Origin: Lepisosteus oculatus
Lineage: Eukaryota > Chordata > Actinopteri > Semionotiformes > Lepisosteidae
NCBI RefSeq assembly: GCF_040954835.1
Contig: NC_090705.1
Location: 14,644,436 to 14,708,435, forward strand
Direction: 5' to 3'
Length of the DNA: 64,000 nt
Part shown: positions 10,442 to 22,100 of the stretch, piece by piece
Layout: every line of letters begins with the position of its first letter
Numbering within the stretch: the stretch's first letter is position 1
Made by a program: the position numbers and the translations under genes
The notes under the pieces: generated by a model
Databases searched by the model: none
Seen by the model: only the letters and a program-made list of their open reading frames with translations
What the model was told of the DNA's origin: nothing

Positions 10442-12800
10442 ATAGCAATTTATGGCTCTAAATTTTTCAAATATATAAAAAAGTACCTAAGCCCAAATAG
10501 TTTATGTACAGTTATGAGCACTTTGAATGAATCTTAAAACATTACATGTATTTTAATGTGAATTTAGTGTTTTATGAGTTTTCAGCAGAAATGTTGAAGC
10601 CAATGCTTCTAAAGCGAGGGATAAGTGCATTTTGTACTAGTGCTCTATGTTGCATGGAAATAGGCAATGTCTGAGATCCAACTGGTACTTTCTTGTCACA
10701 TTTAGTACATCATTTTGTATTTATTAGAACATTTTTATGCAACAGAAAGCCTGTTTATCAAAGAGTTAAAAGGTATTGAATATGAGTTCATTAGAAAGTT
10801 TCCAAATGATGGCATTTTGGCTCATTTGAGTATTGAGCATTTTCAGTAAGTAGTTTAATGATTCAGGTGTATCATCATGCCATTTCTTTAAGTATCTCAT
10901 TAAGTCAATATTATAAAAATAGCTATGAAATTTGTTCTGGACTACCTAGACGCATAAAGACTTTATCCTGTTATCTGTCCTGAACACTCTTTATTTCTAC
11001 TTGTGTCCCTTTGTCATGGTATCATTGTTCATTTCAAGGATATAAAAAGTTTGATATAAAGACATTGCCATCTAATGTAAGAAATGTAAGTTCTGTCTGA
11101 TATACTTCAATGTTCACCAGTAGATTCTTCTGTTTGTCTCTAATAGTGTTTATATATTCACAATGTTTTCTGCAAGATGATACCTCAGCTTCAAACAGCT
11201 CACAATCATGTACAAAGAAAAGTAGTAAGGAAGTCATGTCACAGCTCTCCCCTGGCAGCACCATTGCCACCTTGGAGTTTGATCTTCTCCATTCTCTACA
11301 TTATCTCCTAGTATTCTGAATTTATTTGATCTCAGAAGCTTAACAAACTTTGGGTCTGCTCAATGGTGCAAAGGGAAGCACTCAAGAAAAATCTAGATTT
11401 CCACTGCTGGTGTTATTAGTGGATCTGTATGTGGCACTCTTTCCTCTGGATCAGAGAACTTTAAAAATCAATATCCCAGTCCGTTGGCCACAGACACGTT
11501 CCTGTAGGAATTACACGCCAATGTCTCATGTCAATTAGATTAGACATTAACCCAACATACTGACTACTTGTTTATAAAAAAATCTCATGACACTTTTCCA
11601 AAGAATAAGGATGGTTAAGTACAGTATATTCTGGACTTGAACAATCTTCTTACGGTCCCCCCCTTTATTCAATTGGTGAAGCTATTTCTCTGTTCTTTAC
11701 TTGAACTGCTGTGAAGTGGGGCTCTTGGTTTATAATGACTGCCATATGTCTCTTAGGTGCATACTACACTGTAGTAGTAAATGTACCTATTATTGTCTAT
11801 TTATAGCCATTCATTCCCATAAGTGTGTCGCAGTAACTCATTTCTCAAGTTTCTGTACTAACACAAACTCTGGATTGTACAAACCCACAGGCAGAATTGT
11901 TGATCTGACTATAAAAGTTTGGGACCACTATGTAGTGCATGATCTTATAGTCTCGCATGGTCCTACAGGTTGAGTAAGAAATGTCCATGAACATCTATGA
12001 ATGTCCTACTGCTTGACTAAGAAATGTCCATAAAGATGCATAGGACAATGAGATCTTCCAGCCTCAACTCCACAATGCAAGACATTTTCACAAAACATTA
12101 TTCTTCTTTAGAGAAGGTGACACTTTCTAATGTTTTTTCTAATTAATTACTTTTATTTGTGTTTTGCCTAAACATAATTTCTACAGTTTACATTTTACAT
12201 GAACACAATTTACCATTCAGTAAATTTCAGAAGTAAAAAGACTATATTATCCTTTTTGTTAAAAATGCAGACCCCATCATACAGTTTGTACAGTAAGCCA
12301 TATACTCTGATCGTTCCAGTGGAGGTTGTGCCATCCTTGAAGCTGGTACCATATAGTGAATGTGAATGCAAAAAAGCTATTGAGTAATAGAATTCATGCT
12401 CAAGACCATCTTCCCCTTGTACATACTATAGGTACAGTAAGTTGCAGGATGAAGGCAGTGAAGGTGTCTGTAGTTGGTGTGTGGAGGGAATAAACAAACA
12501 ACAGTGGCTCAGTGGTTTGGAAGTAGTGGTTATACAGTATACTGAATCACTGCTTACATGTTTGATAGATAAGGGGAGTCTCCTTTTACACTACTTTCCA
12601 TGCATTTGGATCAAAGTTGTGAACTGCTTGCAAGTACCAGGTCCATGTTACTTCCCATGGTTTCTTGTTACCTTTATATACGTAAGTGCAGGTAGTTTGT
12701 GGGTTTGTATTCAAACCATGAAAAGGTTAAATGTAATACTGCTCAACAACTGAGCAGATGTACCCATGACCTCATTTTCTTAAACCCTTCACTCAGATTT
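10442..12800. other. Intergenic, unassigned
   Basis: No gene supported. Short chance ORFs (11034-11270 minus; 11110-11319, 11701-11973 and 12442-12753 plus) lack domains. AGTGGCTCAGTGGTTTGGAAG near 12500 recalls a SINE head but the rest does not continue as one. Confidence 0.4.
11961..12046. repeat. Two-copy 43-bp tandem repeat
   Basis: Copy 1 is 11961-12003 and copy 2 is 12004-12046. Both start TCCTAC, share AAGAAATGTCCAT and differ at scattered positions. A small local duplication with no obvious function. Confidence 0.7.
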
Positions 12801-15800
12801 TGATATTAATGCGAACAACAATTATCATGAATAAAAATGTATTTAATACCTAAACGAATGGTTGCGCCTTAGAGCTTGTTGTTTAGTTTGTTTAGAATTG
12901 GAAACACGGTTACGCCTATATTTTAGCGTCAAATCTTTTGCTTATGTACTAAACTAAAGTTCACTACTTAATTAAAATCTCATATAACCGTGGAAACACA
13001 CGTCCTTGCCCGGTCGCATATGATGAAGAAGGTCATTACTGGTTAAATATAAACCTGGTGTTCACACATCGAGATATTTAATTATATGCTCAATAATTTG
13101 CATAACAAAGGTAGCTTTAGTGGGCAGAAAATATTTTTAAACACTGCTATTTTTAGTTTTTATTTCTCCTTTTGTAACTATGTTACTTTTGACACTACAA
13201 AACTAAATACCCCACTTGTGGTATTTCTGTTTTATCAAGAGGATTATTCAATATTTGACGTCGAAATGTGTTTACAATGTATCAACTTACTCAATATTAG
13301 CTGATATTTCACGGTCTAAAATAGCCTGAATTAGAATCCAGTTTATTATTTACATGTATCGAATTCACGCAAAACATATATATAAAATTAGGAGAGAACA
13401 CTCCAACAAACGAGTTATTGATTGCAAATGAATATCCAAATCTTTTCGCTACTATTCCTCGCAGTCAAGGTATGTGCAGCAAAATTTACAAGCCAGATGT
13501 GATAGGAACATAGATTTATCACAAGAACGGTGATAAATTTCTAACCGATCAGCCACACATGGACGCACGAGAGAACACAATCTCTAGTTTATAAGAGCAG
13601 TAAATTAGAGGAGTCAGGTGTATCAGAAATATGACTTGGGCTCCCTACTTTGATGAGCCCAATCCCCAGAGCTTTCACTTACGGTCTTCTCACTCCCTCT
13701 TTGGTTAAAACCTGCCCAGTGTTAGCAGTCCAAGTATTCAGTTTAAACGGAAATTGAAACATTAATCAGTTAAGAGTACATACAAAATTAGAAAACTATG
13801 TTCGCCTGTGATGTTAAATTCATAATGTACAGTTAACTACCAAATCTGCCATTCAAGCTACTATCTGCTTTTACAAAACAAGGGAAATGCTGAGATGTTT
13901 TTTATGTGAGGAGGGAGGCTTTGCAGTAAGCCTTAATATATAAACAAGATAACTATTATTATTACGGAGTAGCAGTTGTTTTTGTTCATGCCTGTGTACA
14001 TTAGTACACATTATCGCCTCATCAAAATACTTCAGCGACATTACAGAAAATTGTTGTTGTATCAAAAGAAACAATAATTCTGTTGAACTGGGTTTGGCTG
14101 AAGTTCAATTTATCTACACTTAATAATAAACGAGAGAGACATTGAGATCAAATACTATTCCAGGTACATTCGCACAGATGTTACGTCACTATTCAATGTT
14201 TGTAATGAGTCATTTCAGAATTATATTCTGATCAATATGAATCATATAAATTATATAAGTTTCCCATGGCGTAAACCGTTCCTTTATTTCAAACACTGAT
14301 CTGTACAGTTGTTAACGTACTACAGTATATTTCTTTGCATACATAGGCTACTTGGAAAAAAAAACCGACCAAAGGGCCAAAAATGGCTGGAAAGCGTCCC
14401 TTAGTGACTCGAGACTACTGCCTAGTGGTGTTTGGCACTGTGAATTCCACTGAGTAACTAAGGATGTACGATGTGTCCTGGTTCCTTTTAATAGCATTAG
14501 GAGTTCAAACCGTAAAGGCTATAATCTAGGGAGAGAAGAGACTCCCACTCTTTGCTTTGATCTCCTTCCTCTTGGCTGTTTAAAGTTGACAGTCTGGTTG
14601 AATGGCATTCAGTGCTTTCATTTGTATAACATGAGTTTCCTAGTGTTGCAGAGCTCGCAGCTACACCTGTACTGCAGGAATTTACATTGCATTGCTCTAG
14701 GATGGCATTGATTTGGGGAGGATGAAATCCAAACACAAACTAATTAAAAACTGCATAATGTGTCCCTTCCAGGAACAAAAGCACACAAAAAAAACAAAAC
14801 AAATATATACAACTGCAGCTGGCGCAGCAATTGTGTCACTGGCCTCAAGCTAAATTCTGCTGACATACAATTATAAACCCTTTAAAAAATCTCAGATAAA
14901 TATTGTTAATTGTATTAGTCTCAAAATGGAATTTCTACTGTTACTGCTACGGACAGGAAGGATTGTTTTGGCTGCCTGTCACACCTATTGTTTCCAATTA
15001 CTGTAGAAAAATACACATCGAAAATAATCGTCCTTGTTCCGTTAATGCTACTGTATATTCAGTAGTTCAAAAATACACTTTGGTAGCAAAACTTTACATG
15101 TAAGGATTTCGCAAATTATCTTACTTTTCTAGATTTTAATGTATTCGGGGAAAAAAACAAACAAACAAACCATAACCTGTTACTATAATATTTTTTTTCA
15201 GTGCTAAAGTTAAAGAATATAATGGGAACGCAACCTACCCATTGAAAAGTATCATTACAATTTACACAGATGTGTTCGTTTTGGAGGCTTGCGTGAGAGT
15301 ATCGTTACAAAATACTCCGGACGCTCATTGTTCTGTATTTGGTTTGTTATTGTTAGAAATTACGATTAACAAAAAAAAATAATCACAAAGATAACCGGGG
15401 GGCAAACTTTATATATATAATTTGCTTTTCTAAACCCAGATTCTACTGTTTCAGTGCGGCTGTGGGAAAGGTGTGAAGTACTAACGACTGTCTGACAAGG
15501 ATCATAAATCAGTGAACTCCAGAGCGAAGAACTGGTGATTGCCCATATGAGGCACGTGGCATTTTTTGGCCACAGTCATAGACCACCATTATCACCTTAA
15601 CCAACAGTACTTTGGAGAGTTCATCGATTCTAAAATGCTAACATCATACTTAGCCATTCGATTTATCATCATTATCTTTTATATGCAGTGTACAGACAGC
15701 GTACACATATATACCATTTTAAAGTTTGCATTCTAAACTTCACATACGGAGAGGATGTGCTACAGTCAGAGTAATGCCACCTATTCGTACAGTAGCTAGA

Positions 15801-18375
15801 CCTTTTCTCTGTTTAATTACAGGAGAAAATATAAGGTAGTGTAAACGATTTGTATTACAATACTGTGTGTTTATTATAATATAGTGTGAATTCCTATATT
15901 ATATTGTAGTTTTGTGATTTACGTCTTTCCTTTCGTTTCATTAAACTAACTTTAAAGGCGAGTTTGCAATACAAAAATTCAGGAAGACCCATCTAGTTGT
16001 TACATCTTAAGTTTGAAACGATTGTATTTTTTAAATTATGGTTCGTGTTAATATAGTCCTTCAACTTAAACATGTACTGTACATATGATCTATTTTGAAA
16101 TATTGTTAAACTGTATTAACGTTTCATTTAAGGACCACACACACACTTTTGCTCAGTCGGTTTCAGGCAGCTCATCGAAGCAAATAATTTTTCTACTCAT
16201 TATTTTCCCCCCGTAATTTTACCCTGTTTTCCTCAGAACCGTTGTTTAGTTTTAAGGTGTCTTCTTTCATCATCTCTGTCATATCCATTTGGAGATATTT
16301 TCATTCTTTTATCACTGCCATCACCAGCCCTGCACATTTCCAGCAGGTTATCACAATTGCCATTCCTCCTTCTTTCTGATGTGTTCTGCTGATTACCATC
16401 AGTGCCCTCAGATATTTTGAACAGATCCTGGCGTTGCAATATCCACTCTCAACCATCTGGAGCAGATCAAAATCACTGACTTCATCTTAGCAGTTAAGTA
16501 TTAAATCTACAATATTCTTTCAACAACCACGACTTCCAGTCTGCTCTTTGGGAACCCAAACTGATCTAAACCCTGAAGAACAGCGACACCATATCAGTTA
16601 TTCCACACACCACACACACACTATTTCATTAAAAGTTGCATGGACTGTTTTTAGAATAAAATATGTTGGGATTGACTTACTGATTTAGTCTGGCATATAT
16701 TACATACGTAGTCATTGCATTATAAATATTGCATTCTGGCATCTATGCAGTATCATTTTGTGTAGTATGGTTTAATTTAACAATAGTATAGCGACATGGA
16801 CGACAAGAATAATGTTTTAAAAAATTACGCAACGTGGTAAAAGTGAATTTGTTCGCCCCACATTCTGCCTTCGATACATGTTGCAACATTTATAAAACTG
16901 CCCATGCTGCCTGTAAAATAGGAAGTACCAGGACGACTGCCGCTTAGTCTCTAGATTGTTAACGAAAACAGCACGGGATCATTATTCATTAAAAACATGA
17001 CCAAGATAAAGGGGGGTTACGAGGGGTCTGTTTTCTCACATGTGAACAGAATGAGTTTTGTGAGCAGAAAAATAAAAATAAAAATCCACAGACGCGCAAA
17101 GCCCAAGCATAGTTCTCAAATGACCTCATTTTGAAAGCTGGTAGAAAAAAAGGCTAACGTTGTTTTAAAACTTTTTAAGCAATAGTACGCTTTGGACAGG
17201 TATGCCTACAACGAAAAAAAAAGTAATGCTACGCTTAGTTTGCTTTGTCTTCGAGAAATTGCTTAACCACAGAGATCTTAAATCAAAACGTTGAGCTGTT
17301 AGACCACAGGTTGTTCGTGATATGCATCCTCAGTTTGGTTTTCTTTTGGTTTTGGTTTTCAACTGAATTATTAGTATGTGTTCTTGAATGCGTCAGTGTT
17401 TCCGATAATCGTCTATTTTTACAAATTTAAATTAAAAAAATTATTTCACGTATTATTAATTCGTGCATGTTTTAATATTTAACAAAAAATAATAAAAAAT
17501 CACGCTAGGTGTTGTGTGTATAGACCGATCAAAACACTGTCTTGACCTGCTTCTTTATCCCACTTCCAAGAAGAAACACACCGTTTCCAGATGCATTCAA
17601 AGCTAATACACGCTGCGAGTAAATCCAGTTTTCTGGATATTTAAGTTTTATTCAGCTACAATCTAAAAAAAAACTTAGCTCAAGTTACACACCGATACTT
17701 AAAACTGCAGTTTCTATCTTACCCTTTTTCTTACATTTAAAGTTACGGCAAGTCACATTCGTATTTACTGAGGTTTCTCACGCTCACACACCAACAAAAA
17801 AGTAATTCCAAACAACGTGGACATGGAAATGTAGTTTGATCCCTCCGTCGCACCCCCCTCCCCTTAATAAAAAAAAAGTGAATATTAAAAAATGCAAAAC
17901 GTTTGCATACTAAAACGTAAATACTAGGCCCTCAGAACAAGTGAATTTTAAAAGCATTTACACTCTTCCTTATGTCACACACGCAGATACTTAAGACTAC
18001 TTATAGAGTTCAATTTGCAGAGTAAAAAGAAAATGAGATATTGTTTTACAACTAGGCTGATCGTTTGTTTAAAAAGCCCTTAGTTTTACCATTGCGAAAG
18101 TATACCCCATTACGTACAAATACAAAAGCAGCAGCAATAATAATAATAAAAAAGAATAATAGTGAAGGTGCTGCTGATGATAACGACGTACAGTACCTGA
18201 ATAACACAGGTCTAGGCCTGCACAATGTCTAGTAATTACCGTATTTCTAAAGACATTTCCGCAGAATGGGGTCATTTTAATTTTAAAGATCCATGCTAAC
18301 AACATTTTCTTTTAAAACACAAATTGTTAAAATGAGTGAGACAACTTCACAGATATTTTCTTTTTGTCCTTCTAT
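12800..18375. other. irx1 upstream region, no gene seen
   Basis: About 5.6 kb of AT-rich sequence with many CpG and no recognised repeat. The ORFs are short and unsupported. Likely to contain cis-regulatory DNA of irx1 by position, but I cannot delimit individual elements. A short (AAT)n-like tract lies near 18135-18150. Confidence 0.4.
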
Positions 18376-18860
18376 TTCTTAAAACAGGAATAATTAAAAG
18401 GAGGCGCAGCACGGCTATCAAGTTTATTGCTCCAATGTTGGACAGCTGTAAAATCGTGTAGACAGGTTGTCATACAACAGTGAGGGCTTCGGTGAATAGA
18501 ATCTAATGCTAAACATTTAACATACAATACACCAAACACACAAAAAGTGGCCCCAGCCAATGCTTTAACCACATGCTCCAAACTAGGAGGGGCTTGCAGC
18601 TCAAGTGGGATGCCAATCAAGGCATCAACTTCAAATTGTATCTGAGAGATCAGCCCAAGACCTAGGGGCAGACACATCAGTTGGAGCTCAATTGTTGATC
18701 TGATCACATCCAGGGGACTTGCGGCAAAAGAAAGGCTGAGATTTGAGAAGAACATCATCTGTTTTTCCTTCTCGTTTTTGTGCTTGTACTCTTTCAGCTT
18801 GACTTTGTGAGATTTCTGTTGTTTTCTACGGTGACTTTGCTTAAAGATCCGGTATAGGAG
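18376..18860 (+). promoter_or_regulatory. irx1 proximal promoter / 5' UTR region
   Basis: Directly precedes the irx1 start codon. This complex, GC-richer stretch has no clear TATA box at a standard distance and no in-frame upstream extension of the protein. The ATG context is TAGGAGATGT. An antisense open frame (18372-18875) spans this region but has no recognisable domain and is most likely chance. The transcription start cannot be placed from sequence alone. Confidence 0.5.
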
Positions 18861-19106
18861 ATGTCTTTTCCCCAACTGGGTTACCCTCAGTATTTAAGTG
18901 CCACCCAAGCGGTGTATGGAGGCGATCGGCCGGGAGTTCTGGCTGCCTCTGCCCGAGGAGGAAGCACCGATATCGGTGCAAATCCGACAGCCACAGCAGC
19001 AGCAGTCACATCGGTGTTGGGCATGTACGCAAACCCTTACGCAGCCCATAACTACAGCGCTTTCCTGCCTTACACCAGTGCCGACTTGGCTCTCTTCTCT
19101 CAGATG
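18861..19106 (+). CDS. irx1 coding exon 1
   Basis: Encodes residues 1-82, from MSFPQLG to the conserved ADLALFSQM. The donor is ATG|GTAAGT at 19107, phase 0. Frame-preserving continuation into exon 2 ([11 protein letters not shown]) matches the known Irx1 junction. Confidence 0.96.
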
Positions 19107-22100
19107 GTAAGTTGCTGTTTGAATTCTAATATTTGAAATATTAGTATATAAAATAAAGAACTGTGTAGCCTGGCAAAATTCTACACAATAATTTACTTTA
19201 AAGATAGTGTTTAAAACTGCGGTCCAGAACTGCAAAACTGGAAGGGAATGTGAGGAACTAACGAGTGAAAAGGAAGAATGAATTCGGGGATAGAAAGCAT
19301 AGAATAGAGCTGAAATGGGATTTACGTGAGAAGTTTACTTCAAACCGTTGGTTTATATATATAATTTTCCAGTCTATTCTAACAAAATTATTAATGGAAT
19401 GTAACTATTTCACACATTTTATTAAAAGTACCGGTAAAAAAGTTTCATTTCTGAAGTACAAGGAATCCGTGTTTGTGTGTGAATTAGTCATTATTTAAGA
19501 GCTCTTGTGGAAACGTAAAACTATACATTGAAAACCATAATAAAAGTTTGAAAAGACGGTCGAAGGTTTCATGTTATATATGAAATAAAGTCCAAGTAAA
19601 AATATATGTTTGAAAATAAATTATATCACGAAAATTTGACATACGAATGTAAATTTCCATTTTAAAAATAATTTGAAATAATGGTCATTTCTGGCCTATA
19701 GATGTATGTCGGGGATTGAGCACGCAAAATAAACTGAGATTAATTATATTTAAAATGGTTGTATACACACACTGTCTCCTTTCTAAAGAAATCAGAGCTT
19801 TCCATTAAAGACACCACAAAAGTGTAGACTGAATGCATGAAAAGCATTTTTTTTTATTGTTTTCAGAAGATGTTCTGGGTAATTTATTATCATTGTCATT
19901 TAACATTATTTTAATCAACACGTCTCAAGTTTAGGAATGGTTAATGTGTTGACATTTTATTAGTGGCAATATTATTGAAACAATCATTTTGGTTGTGCTC
20001 TTATGGAAAGCTGTAACAAAATTGTTTTCTAATCTGTTCATTGGAATCTCCTTGTTTCAACCCTTAATGTTCCATAAAAATCCTTTCGATTTATTTTAGC
20101 ACAATCGCTTTTTATTTTGTTCTTTTCTTTTCGATCTGAAAAAAAATGACTATTCATACATAAAGTTTTTTTGGCGAATGTTATGATGAACGTTTTGTTA
20201 AAATAAAAAAACGGAAGTGAATGAAAAATAATGTGTTTCAAAAACCTGAAAATGTTAATGATGAGGCCTAATTAGGTGGTTAAAAAGATAAATGTTATTT
20301 GGTGGGGGGACCTAATTGGTTACATTCAATTTAATGTGCTTTATAACAGACGGCTAAAATATTGATTGCGTCTTAGAAAAACAGTGGAAACTTTTTGTTT
20401 AAAAAATCATCACAATTCTGGATTTTTTTTCTAAAACATGAATGTTATGTAGTATAGATTTATACGGGAGGCAAGAGTCATACAAGTTAATGAGTTATCC
20501 TCTAGGATAAAATAACATTTTTTCGCTAATTATTTTAACTTTAGCAGTATACTGATATTACAAGCTTTTAACTTTCAATAATTCAAACGTTTTAAAAATA
20601 TTAAACAAAAACTACACCCTACTTTGCACACATTTGAATTTCTTTTACCTGTTTCCGCGGTATAAGAGATACCGACATGAATTTATATAAGAAACAAAGT
20701 TTTTTTTTTTTAATGACAGCCGGCATAGGTGAAATTTACAATTACTCTGATGGCACCCGAAGTTAAAATATATATTTATTATGAACTTATAATGAAGGGT
20801 TTTAAATATTGATTTTCCAATCTATGTACTTCTTTGATTATAAGTGAAGGCTAACTAAAATAATTTGTTTTTCTTCTTGCTATAGGGTTCACAATATGAA
20901 CTGAAAGATAATCCAGGTGTTCACCCAGCCAGTTTTGCTGCACACACTTCTCCAGCTTTTTACCCTTATGGACAGTTCCAGTATGGAGACCCTGCCAGAC
21001 CAAAAAATGCCACCAGGGAGAGCACAAGCACTCTCAAGGCCTGGCTTAATGAACACAGGAAAAATCCTTACCCAACCAAAGGAGAGAAGATCATGTTGGC
21101 CATTATAACAAAGATGACCTTGACCCAAGTCTCAACCTGGTTTGCTAATGCCAGGAGGAGGCTCAAGAAGGAGAACAAGGTCACCTGGGGTACAAGGAGC
21201 AAAGATGATGAAGATGGCAACATATTTGGCAGTGATAATGAAGGTGACGCTGAGAAGAATGAAGATGATGAAGAGATTGACTTGGAGAGCATAGATATTG
21301 ACAAGATTGATGAGAATGATGGGGATCAAAGCAATGAGGAAGACGAGGAGAAATTAGAAACCAGAGAGAGAAGAGAAATAGACAGCATGGAGAAAAGACG
21401 AGCATTGACTCTTCAAGCGCATGAAGGTTTTGACAAATCAAAAGACACAATCTCTACAGGCAAAGACCCATCAGAAAGCAATAACACAAGAGTTCTTTCC
21501 CCTGGCGGGCAGAGTAATTTACAGCTGCCAGCAAACAATAAACCCAAGATATGGTCCTTAGCAGAAACTGCTACTACTCCTGATAGCGCTCAGAAACCCA
21601 CGTCACCCTCTGCCCCAGTCAGTCACGCATCACCCCAAATACAGCACCCAGCGTTTCTTCCAAGCCATGGACTATACACGTGCCAGATTGGAAAGTTCCA
21701 CAATTGGACAAATGGTGCTTTCCTCAGCCAGAATTCCCTGTTAAACGTGAGGTCTTTTTTGGGAGTAAATCAACATCACCATCACCATAATCACTCCCTC
21801 CATGCACAGCAGCAGCAGTCCTCTGTAGTTGCTTCATCCGTCGTAGCGCTGAACAGTGAGAAGTCTTCAGAGAGTCTCAGTCCTAAACACATAGGTACAT
21901 TTTCTGTTTTTTATTCTACATAAAGAATTTCAAATATCAAACAAAAATAGATGAAAGCATAATTTACATTAGATGATGTGATGATGGTTGAAATCGCTGT
22001 TTTACTTGTACATTAAAATGAAAGTAGAGGCTAAATTCAAGAAAAAATAGAGAAGTAAAACGAAAGAGAAATAAAACAACGATTCGGCTATGGGGCATTC

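Noticed and set aside
18372..18875. 167-codon antisense ORF over the irx1 promoter and start codon
   Set aside because: No recognisable domain, low-complexity K/H-rich N-terminus, and it overlaps the irx1 5' region in antisense. Most likely chance openness; an antisense transcript cannot be excluded without RNA data.
18894..19235. 113-codon antisense ORF over irx1 exon 1
   Set aside because: Shadow of GC-richer coding sequence; Cys-rich run comes from the reverse of the GCA-repeat encoding Ala.
21895..21923. Alternative irx1 C-terminus by reading into intron 2
   Set aside because: The donor GTACAT and the clear exon 3 and 4 matches to the Irx1 C-terminus support normal splicing; read-through adds ten unrelated residues.
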